Shown piece after piece: positions 51,401 through 60,188 of a stretch of DNA of 64,000 bases. The notes beneath the pieces were generated by a model. The model was given only the letters and a program-made list of their open reading frames with translations. It did not search any database and was not told where the DNA came from. A program made the translations under genes and the position numbers. Location of the stretch: positions 260,823-324,822 of the forward strand of contig NZ_JADGMY010000028.1 of assembly GCF_015234515.1 (NCBI RefSeq). Direction: 5' to 3'. How positions within the stretch are numbered: position 1 is the stretch's first letter; every line of letters starts with the position of its first letter. The stretch is from Cellulomonas sp. (GTDB lineage: Bacteria > Actinomycetota > Actinomycetes > Actinomycetales > Cellulomonadaceae).

Positions 51401-54400
51401 GTCGCGGTCCCGCCCGCGTCGTTGACGACCTGCTTGACCAGCGTCAACGTCGACGGCTGGGCGGTGTTCGTGATGGTGCACGTGACGTCCGCGCCGGCAC
51501 CCAGGTCCACGACGCCCTCGGTGACGGCCACCGCGGTTCCGTCGGCCGTCGCACAGGTCCACGTCCCGGCGGCGAAGCCCGCGACCGCGGACTCCGAGAG
51601 CGCGTACCCGCCCGGCAGCACCGCCACGCCGGTGACCCCGTCCGCACCGTTGCCGGAGACGGGATCCTGCTCGGCGATGCCCTGCGGCGTCGCCGTCAGC
51701 GTCCAGTCCGCCGGTGTCTGGGTCGCGCCGGTGGCACCGGCCTCGACCACCTTGCGCAGGGTGAGCGTGGCCGGCTCGTCGTCGTTGACGAAGACGCAGA
51801 CGGCGGTCTCCCCCGCCGGCACGGTCACCTCTGTGAGCGGCTGCTCCACATCGCCCACGGTGCAGCGGATCTCGGTGAGCGTGTAGCCGTCGGGGCCGGT
51901 CTCGCTCAACGCGTACGGGTGCCCCGGCCGGATCTCGTTCACCTGGGCGTTCTCGGGGGTCGCCCCGGTGACCTCGACGTCCGTGAGCCCCGGGACCGCC
52001 GGCGTTGCGCTCGGCACGGCCCGCAGCGTGAAGTCCGACACCACGGCCGTGCCGCCGGAGTCGTTCACGACCTCCTTCTCCAGCACGATCTGCGCGGTGC
52101 GGTTGGTCGCCGCGCACCTCACCCGCGTGCCCAGCGGCACGGTGACCCCGCCGTTGAGCCCGTCGTTGAAACCGGGGACCGTGGACCCGTCGGCGGCGAC
52201 GCGCACGCAGTTCCACGAGCCGGTCGACAGCGGGTTCGACTCCAGGTCGGTCCGCTGGTCGTCCTGCAGGTACGTCGGTGTACCCCCGGACTCCGCGAGC
52301 TGGTAGGTGACGTCGGGAGTGACCACCTGGTCGGTCACCGCGGCGGCTCCGGCCGGGCCCGTCGGGCCGGGCAGCTGACCCGCGGGGGTGTCGGGGCCCG
52401 GCAGCGCGGACAGGGTCCACAGGTTCGCGGCAGCACTGCCCTCCACCGTCTTCGTGAGCGTCAGGCGCGCCTCGCAGACCACGATGTTGCGGACCGTGTA
52501 GGTGTTGGCGCCCTCGTGCAGCGTCGCCTGGTACCCGGCGGCGGGCACGTCGGCAGGGGTCACCGGCTGGCCGTCGACCGCGACGACCTCGGCCGCCTCG
52601 ACCTGGCACAGGTCGGGGTCCACGTCGGGCGCGACGAGGGTGATGACCTCGGCGAACGTGACGGACTGACCTGCCACGTACCCGGTGCGCGTCACGTGCC
52701 AGGGCTGCGGGGTCGCGGCGGCGCCCTGCGGCCCGGTGAGCGTGAGCTGCGACGTGAGCCCGGAGGGCTGGTTGCCCTCCGGGACGGGGGCGGCACCGTT
52801 GACCACCCACTCCTTGTCGACCGTGACGGACGCGGAGGCCAGCTCCTGGTTGTAGACCGTGCAGCTCACGGCCGCGGTGCTCGGCACGTCGACGCTGAAC
52901 CCGGCACCCCCCGCGTTCGTGGTGGGCACGGGCTGGCCGGTGTCGAGGTCGGTGCAGACCGCGTTGGCGCCGTCCACGGGGAAGAGCGTCGTGCCGGTGC
53001 GGGGCTGCTCCTGGACCTCGATCGTCCCGGACGTCACGCCGCCCGCGTAGGTGACGGGGAAGCTGACCGCGCTCGTCGAGTCCGTCGTCGCACTGCCCGT
53101 CTCCAGCGAGACGCCGGTGGTGGTGGTCGACGCGTCGAACGTCCACCCTGCCCCGCCGGGCGTCGCACTCGTGATGTCACCCGCGGCACCGACCAGCTGC
53201 TTGACCACCGACAGGGATCCGGCGCACTCCCCGAGCGCGAGCTGGCGCAGCGCCTGCCCGACGACCGTGTAGTCGGCGACCTGGTAGTAGTCGGCGGCCA
53301 GCGGGTTGGTCCCGTCGTAGGCGGTGGGACCGGAGATCGCTGCCAGGTTCCGGGCCGTGGCGGCGTCGGCAACACCGGCACCCACCCCGACGGCCAGCAC
53401 GCGCGTCCCCTCGGCCTTCAGCTCGTTGGCCGAGAAGATCCCGTTCTCCATCTCGCGCAGGCGCGTGAAGTTGCCCGGACCCTGCGACGGCTGCGAGTAC
53501 AGCGTGGGGTCGCCGTCGGTGATGACGACCGCGAGGTCGTACGCGCCGGCGGCCTCCGCCGCCGCCGCGAGCCCGCGGTCCCAGTTGGTGCCGCCGCCCG
53601 CGGTCCACGAGGCGTAGCGGGACTTGAAGGCGTCCGCACCGGCCTGGGTCGACACCTCGACCAGACCGGGGTAGTTCTGCGTCGCGCCCTGGGCCGGGGT
53701 CACCGTCGAGAAGGAGAGCAGCGCCATCTGCGACGGCGTGCCGACGAGCGAGTCGACGAACGTGTCCGCCGCGTTCTTGAGGTCGACGAGCTGCGAGGAG
53801 GTCACCGACCCCGACAGGTCGAGGATGAGCGCGACGTTCAGGCCGCACTGCTGCAGCGGGGCCGGGTTGACGCGCGACTGCTGCCACGTGCCGCCCGACG
53901 CGTTCCGGGTGGTGCTGCCGGTGCCCACCATGAAGTCGGACTGCGAGGTGTACGTGTTGCCCGCGCGCAGGAAGCGCCCGGTGCGGAACTCGTACGGGGT
54001 CAGCTGCGAGCCCGTGCCGTCGCCGTTGCCCGTGCGCAGCGCCGTGTTCGCGGTGAAGCCCTCCGGCACGCCGGTCTGCACCACCCAGAACCGGCGGTCG
54101 CAGTTGGCGCCGCTGAGCAGCGTGCAGCCACGGATGCCGGCCTCGGTGTCGGGCACGACGAAGCTGCAGTCACCGTCGGCGTCGGAGACGCAGGTGGCCC
54201 AGTCCTCGTCGACCGGCGTGGTCGGCGTCGTGGTCCCGTCGTAGAGCTGCAGGGTCACCCCCGCGAGCCCGGTGACGCCGGTCGTGCCGGCACGGTCGCC
54301 ACCGACGCGGACCGTGATGACGGCCTCGTCCCCGGTCGGCGTGGGGACCGCCAACGGCGCTGCGGCGGAACTGCTCCCCTGTGCTGCCGTCGTGCCGGTG

Positions 54401-54471
54401 AGGCTGAGCAGCAGCACCACCGACCCCAGAACGGCCCCGACTCGACGCAGGCGTCGCGTGCTGGTCCCCAT
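48457..54471 (-). CDS. Giant vWA/SpaA-repeat surface protein, LAxTG anchored
   Basis: 2004-aa secreted, wall-attached protein. Signal peptide (1-30), an N-terminal domain with paired Cys, a vWA domain (about 205-390) with the MIDAS motif DLSGS (218-222), then about a dozen SpaA/prealbumin-like beta domains, and a sorting signal LAATG (1965-1969), hydrophobic helix and SARQRR tail. LAxTG is the motif of class E sortases. Domains 49881-51744 are an alternating A/B pair repeated with exact 621-bp period; each has LTLRKVVEAG or LTLVKQVVND, TWTC or DWTC, and DVTCTI. The plan resembles pilin-tip adhesins; binding target unknown. The ATG follows a GGGG-rich site. No sortase gene is in the window. 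Confidence 0.9.
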   Translation of the reverse strand: MGTSTRRLRRVGAVLGSVVLLLSLTGTTAAQGSSSAAAPLAVPTPTGDEAVITVRVGGDRAGTTGVTGLAGVTLQLYDGTTTPTTPVDEDWATCVSDADGDCSFVVPDTEAGIRGCTLLSGANCDRRFWVVQTGVPEGFTANTALRTGNGDGTGSQLTPYEFRTGRFLRAGNTYTSQSDFMVGTGSTTRNASGGTWQQSRVNPAPLQQCGLNVALILDLSGSVTSSQLVDLKNAADTFVDSLVGTPSQMALLSFSTVTPAQGATQNYPGLVEVSTQAGADAFKSRYASWTAGGGTNWDRGLAAAAEAAGAYDLAVVITDGDPTLYSQPSQGPGNFTRLREMENGIFSANELKAEGTRVLAVGVGAGVADAATARNLAAISGPTAYDGTNPLAADYYQVADYTVVGQALRQLALGECAGSLSVVKQLVGAAGDITSATPGGAGWTFDASTTTTGVSLETGSATTDSTSAVSFPVTYAGGVTSGTIEVQEQPRTGTTLFPVDGANAVCTDLDTGQPVPTTNAGGAGFSVDVPSTAAVSCTVYNQELASASVTVDKEWVVNGAAPVPEGNQPSGLTSQLTLTGPQGAAATPQPWHVTRTGYVAGQSVTFAEVITLVAPDVDPDLCQVEAAEVVAVDGQPVTPADVPAAGYQATLHEGANTYTVRNIVVCEARLTLTKTVEGSAAANLWTLSALPGPDTPAGQLPGPTGPAGAAAVTDQVVTPDVTYQLAESGGTPTYLQDDQRTDLESNPLSTGSWNCVRVAADGSTVPGFNDGLNGGVTVPLGTRVRCAATNRTAQIVLEKEVVNDSGGTAVVSDFTLRAVPSATPAVPGLTDVEVTGATPENAQVNEIRPGHPYALSETGPDGYTLTEIRCTVGDVEQPLTEVTVPAGETAVCVFVNDDEPATLTLRKVVEAGATGATQTPADWTLTATPQGIAEQDPVSGNGADGVTGVAVLPGGYALSESAVAGFAAGTWTCATADGTAVAVTEGVVDLGAGADVTCTITNTAQPSTLTLVKQVVNDAGGTATVADWTLTATGPTAGLSGVTGDAAVTDAPVVIGSYALTESGPAGYVAGDWTCATDEEAVPVADGAVTVGLGQDVTCTIVNEDDPALLTLRKVVEPGTTGATQTPADWTLTATPQGIVGQDPVSGDGEDGVTGVEVFAGGYALSESTVAGFDAGTWTCETADGTAVTVTAGVVTLTNGADVTCTITNTAQPSTLTLVKQVVNDAGGTATVADWTLTATGPTAGVSGVTGDAAVTDATVAIGSYALTESGPAGYAAGDWTCATDEAAVPVADGAVTIELGQDVTCTIVNTDQPAVLTLRKVVEAGTTGATQTPADWTLTATPQQITGQDPVSGDGEDGVTGVEVFAGGYALSESTVAGFDAGTWTCETADGTAVTVTAGVVTLTNGADVTCTITNTAQPSTLTLVKQVVNDAGGTATVADWTLTATGPTAGLSGVTGAPAVTGAAVAIGSYALTESGPAGYAAGDWTCATDEAAVPVADGAVTIELGQDVTCTIVNADQPAVLTLRKVVEAGTTGATETPADWTVRAAPEGIEGQEIVEGNGEDGVTAVEVVAGTYALSESFVDGYDAGTWTCATATGEAVTVDQGSVTLANGADVTCSITNTARPATLTLAKLISNDNGGTAQPRDVVLTATGDTESHTGRTGDDEITTVPVRVGDYVLAEEGLPGYTTGDWTCSTEQGDVPVDENSTVSVGTGQDVACSVLNEDQPATLTLVKEVANAHGGTADPTDWTLTAAGPSTVTGTSGSSAVTGAAVNAGAYELSEADGPADYTAGEWTCEGGARSGSTVTVANGEEVTCTIVNTFDAPRLTLVKVVLNDEGGTAVPEDWTLRADGPESVSGATRGVTITDVPVAPGRYTLSEVDGPDGYTEQGWECEDAAGPVALDGDVVELEAGDVTTCFVTNTDRRSTPTPTPTPTDPDVPPSPTPTPPAGSTGGGSSSGGSWLAATGGANLGLWAAALGLLAIGGALASSARQRRLGGSEGA
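49881..51743. repeat. Three tandem 621-bp repeats in the surface-protein gene
   Basis: The anchor CTTGCGCAG-type sequence recurs at 49881, 50502, 51123 and 51744, exactly 621 bp apart. Copies 1 and 2 are nearly identical over long stretches; copy 3 is more diverged. Each encodes one A and one B SpaA-like domain (207 residues together). Confidence 0.9.
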
Positions 54472-54520
54472 TGCGTCCCCCCGGTCGCTCAGGCACAACG
54501 CCTCCGAGGGCGCGATTCCG

Positions 54521-54526
54521 ACAGTA
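54521..54526 (-). promoter_or_regulatory. -10 of the surface-protein gene
   Basis: TACTGT on the minus strand, giving a leader of about 43 nt before ATG 54471. Confidence 0.45.
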
Positions 54527-54647
54527 CGCCCGGATCGGGAATAGCGGCACCCGGGACGAACCGGGCGCCCTCGGAACCCGGCCCCGGATGCGTCCCGTCC
54601 GCCGGGCGCCCAGGATCGGGTGACGAGCAACCGAGGCGGAGGACGCG

Positions 54648-56450
54648 ATGACGACGGTGGCGGACGGGATCGTGCAGCGCCTGCAGGAGTGGGGAGTCGA
54701 GCGGGTCTTCGGCTATGCCGGTGACGGCATCGACCCGCTCCTGGCGGCGCTGGCCAGGTCCGGCGGTGCCGTCGAGCTCGTCACCGCACGGCACGAGGAG
54801 ATGGCAGCCTTCATGGCCACGGGGCACGCCAAGTACTCCGGCGGCGTGGGCGTGTGCCTCGCGACGCAGGGCCCCGGCGCGGTGCACCTGCTCAACGGCC
54901 TGTACGACGCGAAGCTCGACCGCACCCCGGTCGTGGTGATCGTCGGTCAGGTCGCCACGACCGCGCTGGGCACCGGGTACCTGCAGGAGGTCGACCTGCC
55001 GGTGCTGCTCAAGGACGTGTGCGCGCAGTACGTCCAGACCGCCACGACGCCCGAACAGCTGCCCGCCGTCCTCGATGCGGCGCTGCGCACCGCCCTGGCG
55101 ACGTCGAGCCCCACGTGCGTGATCGTGCCGCACGACGTCCAGCAGGCCGACCAGCCCGAGCCGCAGCAGGGGCACGGCCTGGTGCACACCTCACCCGTGG
55201 TCTCCCGCACCGTCGGCGTGCCACCGGTCGACGACCTCGACCGCGCCGCCGGGCTGCTCGCTGCCGGCGAGCGCGTCGTCGTCCTCGCGGGACGCGGCGC
55301 ACGCGGTGCCACCCGGCAGGTGCTGGAGGTCGTCGAGCGGCTGGGAGCCGGCCTCGTCACGTCGCTGCTCGGCAAGCCGCTGCTCGACGAGGGCCTGCCC
55401 GTGCACGCCGGGGTCATGGGCCATCTGGGCACCACGGCGTCCGCGGACCTCCTGGCGCGCTGCGACACGCTGCTGATCGTCGGCAGCAACGACCCGTGGA
55501 CGGAGTTCTACCCGCCGCTCGGGCAGGCGACGACCGTGCAGGTCGACGTCGCCGCCCGCAACCTCGGCGCCAAGTACCCCGTGCAGGCGCCGCTGGCCGG
55601 TGACGCCGCCGCGACGCTCGACGCGCTCCTGCCCCGGCTGCCGCAGCGCTCGGGCCCGTGGCGCGCGGAGGTCACGCAGGCCGTCGCCTCGTGGCACCAC
55701 ATCGCGGCCGAGCGCATCGCCACCCCGGCGGAGCCGCTGAACCCCCAGCTCCTGCTGCACGAGCTGTCCGAGCACCTGCCCGCCGACGCGCAGGTCGCCG
55801 TCGACGTGGGCTCGGTGACGTACTGGTACGCGCGGCACCTGCGGCTGCCGCCCGGCGTGCCGGCGCACCTGTCGAGCACCCTGGCCTCGATGGGCTCCGC
55901 GATGCCCTACGGGATCGCCGCCAAGCTGCTGCACCCCGACCGGCCCGTCGTCACGCTGGCGGGTGACGGCGCGATGCTGATGAACGGCATCAACGAGCTG
56001 GTCACCGTCGCGCACCGCTGGCGCGACTGGGCGGACCCGCGGTTCGTCGTCCTCGTGCTCGACAACGGCGACCTCGCCGAGGTCACGTGGGAGCAGCGCG
56101 AGATGGAGGGCGACCCGCGGTTCGACGTCTCGCAGGACGTCCCGGCGTTCCCGTACGCGGACTACGCCGAGCTGCTGGGCCTGGCCGCCGTCCGCGTGTC
56201 GCGCCCGCAGGACGTCGCCGAGGCGTGGCGCACGGCCTGGGCCGCCCGGCGCCCGTGCGTCGTGCACGCCGTGGTGGACCGTGACACCCCCCTGCTGCCG
56301 CCGCGCGCCCAGGCCTCGCAGGTCGAGCAGATGCGCCGCGGCCTGGCGCAGGAGCCGCTCCCCGACAACGCGCTGCGCCAGCTCGACGCACAGCGGGCCG
56401 GCGAGCACGCGGACGACCCGACGGGTCTGTCCCGCGAGCACGACGCGTGA
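54648..56450 (+). CDS. TPP-dependent enzyme, pyruvate-oxidase/ALS-like
   Basis: 600-aa cytoplasmic thiamine-diphosphate enzyme. The N-terminal domain has the activating Glu (VTARHEEMAAFMATGHAKYS), the middle domain binds nucleotide cofactor or is structural, and the C-terminal TPP motif is GDGAMLMNGINELVTVAHR ending in DNGDLAEVTWEQR. It fits the PoxB/acetolactate-synthase-like group. FAD and product cannot be told; decarboxylating pyruvate oxidation is a possibility. The ATG follows GGAGGACG. It is followed by a small acidic-protein gene 57 nt on. Confidence 0.88.
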   Translation: MTTVADGIVQRLQEWGVERVFGYAGDGIDPLLAALARSGGAVELVTARHEEMAAFMATGHAKYSGGVGVCLATQGPGAVHLLNGLYDAKLDRTPVVVIVGQVATTALGTGYLQEVDLPVLLKDVCAQYVQTATTPEQLPAVLDAALRTALATSSPTCVIVPHDVQQADQPEPQQGHGLVHTSPVVSRTVGVPPVDDLDRAAGLLAAGERVVVLAGRGARGATRQVLEVVERLGAGLVTSLLGKPLLDEGLPVHAGVMGHLGTTASADLLARCDTLLIVGSNDPWTEFYPPLGQATTVQVDVAARNLGAKYPVQAPLAGDAAATLDALLPRLPQRSGPWRAEVTQAVASWHHIAAERIATPAEPLNPQLLLHELSEHLPADAQVAVDVGSVTYWYARHLRLPPGVPAHLSSTLASMGSAMPYGIAAKLLHPDRPVVTLAGDGAMLMNGINELVTVAHRWRDWADPRFVVLVLDNGDLAEVTWEQREMEGDPRFDVSQDVPAFPYADYAELLGLAAVRVSRPQDVAEAWRTAWAARRPCVVHAVVDRDTPLLPPRAQASQVEQMRRGLAQEPLPDNALRQLDAQRAGEHADDPTGLSREHDA

Positions 56451-56507
56451 CACCCACGGTGTCCGCGTGACGCGACGGACGTTCCGTCGCCGGATGAAGG
56501 AGGAACC

Positions 56508-56675
56508 ATGAGCGAGAACCCCGGTCCCGCGTCCCCCGGGACGCCGACGCACGGCGACGGGCAGGACGCACCCGTCGAGACGGGCACCGGCCCGAACGAG
56601 GCCGACGTCAACCAGGAGCACGTCGGCACGGCCGCCGAGGAGCCCGAGGAGGAGGGACGCTTCGACGCCGGGTGA
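56508..56675 (+). CDS. Small acidic protein, 55 aa
   Basis: Begins MSENPGPASPGTPTHGDGQD, continues with acidic stretches and ends EEEGRFDAG. No hydrophobic core; probably disordered. The ATG at 56508 follows AAGGAGGAACC, an ideal ribosome-binding site, so it is likely translated. It is co-directional with the TPP-enzyme gene and probably in its operon. No family recognised; the phrase NEADVNQEH looks like a conserved core to search. Confidence 0.65.
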   Translation: MSENPGPASPGTPTHGDGQDAPVETGTGPNEADVNQEHVGTAAEEPEEEGRFDAG

Positions 56676-56716
56676 CCGCGCGGCGTCGCCGACCCGCTCA
56701 GTCGGCGACGACCCGC

Positions 56717-57136
56717 TCAGTCGTCGGCGACGACGCCCTGCCGCTCGAGCTCGGCCAGGTGGTCCTGCATGTGCTGCAGGACCTCCGGGGCGTGCGGCGT
56801 CCACTCGACGACCTCGTCGACCACACGCACGGGCTCGCGCGTGCGGTACGAGCGCGTCGGGTTGCCGGGGAAGCGCTGGTCGGTGAGGTTCGGGTCGTCC
56901 TCGATCGGGCCCGTCGGCTCGACGCGGTAGATGCGCCCGGGTCCCTCGCCGGCCGCGAGCTCCGCGCCCCACGTCGCGGCGTCGAGCGTCGCGGTCAGGT
57001 AGACGTGGTTCGCTGCACGCTCGGCGAAGTTCGACCGGCGGCCGGGCACGAGCAGGTCCCCGACGGCGAGGTCCGCCTTCGTGCCGTGGAAGAACGGGCC
57101 GTCGTCGGCGACGGGTGACGGGCGGTGCTCGGCCAT
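56717..57136 (-). CDS. arr: Rifampin ADP-ribosyltransferase
   Basis: 139-aa enzyme that ADP-ribosylates rifamycins at the ansa-chain hydroxyl, giving resistance. Family hallmarks: FFHGTKADL (NAD-binding His), GRRSNFAERAANHVYLTATL, AATWGAELA, RIYRVEPTGPIEDDPNLTD and NPTRSYRTREPVRVV. Length matches the family. The ATG at 57136 follows GAGGAG. Chromosomal arr genes of this kind are widespread in environmental actinobacteria and are not on a mobile element here. Confidence 0.93.
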   Translation of the reverse strand: MAEHRPSPVADDGPFFHGTKADLAVGDLLVPGRRSNFAERAANHVYLTATLDAATWGAELAAGEGPGRIYRVEPTGPIEDDPNLTDQRFPGNPTRSYRTREPVRVVDEVVEWTPHAPEVLQHMQDHLAELERQGVVADD

Positions 57137-57182
57137 CCGTGGGCTCCTCGGCGTGCTGGCGTGCTGGACGACGTCGTCCACG

Positions 57183-57746
57183 CTACTGCGGCGGGTCGGC
57201 CCGCTCCAGGACGAAGACGTACGGCTGCGGGTCGTCGCGCACGTCCATCACCCCCAGCACGGTGCGGTCGTCGACGCGGCGGAACGCGTCGATCACGGGC
57301 AGCCGGTCGTAGACCATCGCGGCGCTCGTCACGCCGCGATGCTCGACGACGCGCAGCCGGGCCTGCGGCCGCGTCGTCGTGACGACCGGGCGCAGCACGC
57401 GGAAGACCGAGGCCGCGAGCGCGGGCGGCACGGCCGGCGCGACCCGCAGGGCGGCACCCATCGGCAGCCACGCCGGCGTGATGCCGACGAGCCGACCCTG
57501 GCGCGCCCGGAAGACGAGCGGGTGGACGTCCTCGGGCGAGCGCATCACCTTGCCGTGCCAGCCGAGCCGCTCCAGCAGCCCGTCGAACGGGTGACCGGTC
57601 GGCACACCGCGGCCCGCCCAGCGACCGAGCAGGTCACCGACGCTCAGGGGCGGCAGGTCGTCGAACAGCGCCAGGGCCGCCCCGGGCGTCGTCCCGTGCT
57701 CCAGGGTGCGCAGGCGGCGCCGCGCGTCGGACGGCTCGATCGGCAT
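57183..57746 (-). CDS. GXWXG/DUF4334-domain protein
   Basis: 187 aa. An N-terminal GXWXG domain (GDLLGRWAGRGVPTGHPFDG, then LGWHGKVM) is followed by a DUF4334 domain (VEHRGVTSAAMVYDRLPVID and DRTVLGVMDVRD). This pair is common in actinobacteria, but no biochemical function is known to me; the beta-barrel prediction suggests ligand binding. It is co-directional with arr with 46 nt between them and divergent from the GH15 gene. Confidence 0.82.
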   Translation of the reverse strand: MPIEPSDARRRLRTLEHGTTPGAALALFDDLPPLSVGDLLGRWAGRGVPTGHPFDGLLERLGWHGKVMRSPEDVHPLVFRARQGRLVGITPAWLPMGAALRVAPAVPPALAASVFRVLRPVVTTTRPQARLRVVEHRGVTSAAMVYDRLPVIDAFRRVDDRTVLGVMDVRDDPQPYVFVLERADPPQ

Positions 57747-57823
57747 GCTGCGGCACCTCCCCGGCGGTTGCTGGCACCGTACGCCGCACTGCGGTCCGCT
57801 GCGCGAGCAGGTAGAAGGGAGGA

Positions 57824-59692
57824 GTGAGCACCCCGCTCGAGGACTACGCGCTGCTGTCCAACCTGGGCACCGGGCCGCTCGTGTCGCGCGACGGCAGCGT
57901 CGACTGGCTCTGCCTGCCGCGCTACGACTCCCCCGCGGTCTTCTCGGCGCTCCTGGGCGGCCCCGACGACGGCCGCTGGCGCCTGTCGGCCGTGGACGGC
58001 GAGGTGGTCGAGTGGCGGTACCTGCCGCACACGTTCGTCCTGGAGACGACGTGGCGCACGGCCACCGGTCGCGTCCGGGTGACCGACTTCCTGCCGATCG
58101 TCACCGACCGCAGCGACCTCGTGCGCCACGTCGAGTGCCTCGAGGGCACGGTCGAGATCGAGCACGACCTGCGCCTGCGGTTCGACTACGCCCGCGCGAT
58201 CCCGTGGGTGCGCGTCGTGGACCACGCGGGCGCACGGGCGCTGCTGTCCCTCGCCGGCCCGGAGGGGCTGGTCCTCAACGGTCCGCTGCTGGCGTCGGCC
58301 AAGGGGCACGAAGCCGTGGGCCAGGAGGACCGCGTCCGCGGGGCCGGGCGGCGCGATCCCAAGCACCGGGCGCCCCACGGCGGCGGTGCGCGCACTCCCC
58401 GGCTGACGGCCCGGTTCGGCATGAAGGCGGGCCAGTCGCTGGCGTGGAACCTGACGGCGTTCCCGTCGTACGAGGAGCCACCCGAGCCGCTGGACGCGGT
58501 CCAGTCGCTGGCCGAGACGATCGCGTTCTGGACGGGCTGGTCGTCGCGCGTCACCGTGCGCACGGACTACGGCCCGCTGGTGGTGCGCTCGTTCCTGGTG
58601 CTGCGCGCGCTGACGCACAAGCGCACGGGAGGTGTCGTCGCCGCCCCCACCACGTCGCTGCCCGAGGACCCGGGAGGCAGCCGCAACTGGGACTACCGGT
58701 ACGTGTGGCTGCGGGACAACGCGCTGATGATCGAGGTCGTCGCGACCTACGGGCACGCGCAGAGCGCAGGCGTGTGGCGCGACTGGCTCCTGCGGGCCAT
58801 CGCGGGCGACACCCACGACGTGCGGGTCCTCTACGGCCTGGCCGGCGAGCGCGAGCTCACGGAGAAGACCCTCGACCACCTGGCCGGCTACGACGGCTCC
58901 CGGCCGGTGCGCATCGGCAACGACGCGGCCCGGCAGTACCAGGCCGACGTGGTGGGCGAGGTCATGATCGCGCTCGCGATGCTCCGCGACCAGGGCGTCG
59001 CGGAGAACGAGTACTCGTGGGGTCTGCAGAGAGGCCTGCTGCGGTTCTGCGAGACCAACTTCGACCGCAAGGACTACGGCATCTGGGAGGCCCGGGGCGA
59101 GCCCCGCCACTTCACCCACGGGCGCGTGATGATGTGGGCGGCCTTCGACCGTGGCGTCCGGGCGGTCGAGGACCACGGCCTGACGGGCCCGGTGGACCGG
59201 TGGCGCCAGCTGCGGGACTGGCTCCGTCAGGAGATCGACAAGAACGGGTACGACCCGGCTCTCGGCAGCTTCACGCAGACCTACGGCCGGCCCGAGGTCG
59301 ACGCGTCCCTGCTGCAGCTGCCGCACACGGGCTACGTCCGGCCCGACGACCCGCGCATGCTCGGCACCGTCGCGCGCATCGAGTCCGAGCTGCGCGACGA
59401 GCACGGGCTCGTGCACCGCTACCGCACGGACACCGGCATGGACGGCCTCGACGGCGACGAGCACCCGTTCCTCATCTGCAACTTCTGGCTCGTCGAGCAG
59501 TACGCGCACAGCGGCCGGCTCGGCGACGCACGGGCACTCATGGACCAGCTCGTCGGTTACGCGAACGACCTCGGTCTGCTCAGCGAGGAGTACGACACGG
59601 ACGCCGGGCGGCTCATCGGCAACTTCCCGCAGGCGTTCAGCCACCTGGGCCTGATCCGTGCGGCGGACGCGATCGCGGCGGCGAGCAGGTGA
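57824..59692 (+). CDS. Glycoside hydrolase family 15 (glucoamylase-type)
   Basis: 622 aa, cytoplasmic (no signal peptide). N-terminal beta domain starts LEDYALLSNLGTGPLVSRDG, SVDWLCLPRYDSPAVF, then the (alpha/alpha)6 barrel with SRNWDYRYVWLRDN, GIWEARGEPRHFTHGRVMMW (acid Glu) and EEYDTDAGRLIGNFPQAFSH (base Glu). This actinobacterial clade often acts on trehalose; in mycobacteria the relative is a phosphate-dependent trehalase. So trehalase or glucodextranase are both possible. The GTG follows GGGAGGA. Confidence 0.9.
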   Translation: MSTPLEDYALLSNLGTGPLVSRDGSVDWLCLPRYDSPAVFSALLGGPDDGRWRLSAVDGEVVEWRYLPHTFVLETTWRTATGRVRVTDFLPIVTDRSDLVRHVECLEGTVEIEHDLRLRFDYARAIPWVRVVDHAGARALLSLAGPEGLVLNGPLLASAKGHEAVGQEDRVRGAGRRDPKHRAPHGGGARTPRLTARFGMKAGQSLAWNLTAFPSYEEPPEPLDAVQSLAETIAFWTGWSSRVTVRTDYGPLVVRSFLVLRALTHKRTGGVVAAPTTSLPEDPGGSRNWDYRYVWLRDNALMIEVVATYGHAQSAGVWRDWLLRAIAGDTHDVRVLYGLAGERELTEKTLDHLAGYDGSRPVRIGNDAARQYQADVVGEVMIALAMLRDQGVAENEYSWGLQRGLLRFCETNFDRKDYGIWEARGEPRHFTHGRVMMWAAFDRGVRAVEDHGLTGPVDRWRQLRDWLRQEIDKNGYDPALGSFTQTYGRPEVDASLLQLPHTGYVRPDDPRMLGTVARIESELRDEHGLVHRYRTDTGMDGLDGDEHPFLICNFWLVEQYAHSGRLGDARALMDQLVGYANDLGLLSEEYDTDAGRLIGNFPQAFSHLGLIRAADAIAAASR

Positions 59693-59810
59693 CGAGGGGT
59701 GTCTGCCGGGCCGACGCGAGATCGTCATGAGGGTGTGCGGCCACCACGGCCCACCGCCGACCGGCACCCTGCCTGCCGGAGCGACCACGTGACCGTCCGA
59801 GGAGGACGCC

Positions 59811-60188
59811 ATGCGCTACACGATCCTGCTGCACTACCCCGAGATGACGCCCGAGTCGATGGGCGACGACGCCTGGGCCGAGGGTGAGCGCGAGTTCACC
59901 GCGTACGCCGCGACGCTGCAGGCCGCCGGGGCCCTGGTCGGCGCGGAGGTGCTGCAGCCCTCGTCCAGCACGACCACGCTGCGCACGGTCGACGGCGTGC
60001 TGCAGGTGCAGGACGGGCCGTTCGCGGACACCAAGGAGCAGCTCGGCGGGACGTTCGTCGTCGACGTCCCCGACCTCGACGCGGCGATCGAGCTCGCCCG
60101 CCGGGCCCCGGGCGTCTCGTGGGGAGCGGTCGAGGTGCGTCCCGGCGCGCTGTACACCGTGGACGGCGTCTGGACACCCAACGCGTGA
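59811..60188 (+). CDS. YCII/DGPF-domain protein
   Basis: 125-aa small protein of the YCII (DGPF) family, ferredoxin-like fold. The hallmark QDGPFADTKEQLGG is present, with RYTILLHYPEMTPESMG at the N-terminus. Members usually sit beside ECF42-type sigma factors, as here: the next gene starts by GTGA overlap. Its role, sensor, enzyme or target, is unknown. The ATG follows GAGGAGG. Confidence 0.9.
   Translation: MRYTILLHYPEMTPESMGDDAWAEGEREFTAYAATLQAAGALVGAEVLQPSSSTTTLRTVDGVLQVQDGPFADTKEQLGGTFVVDVPDLDAAIELARRAPGVSWGAVEVRPGALYTVDGVWTPNA

Noticed and set aside
48301..54651. A 2116-codon open frame on the plus strand across the surface-protein gene
   Set aside because: It is the antisense shadow of the 2004-aa surface protein in very GC-rich DNA; its translation is Arg/Gly/Val-rich without domains.
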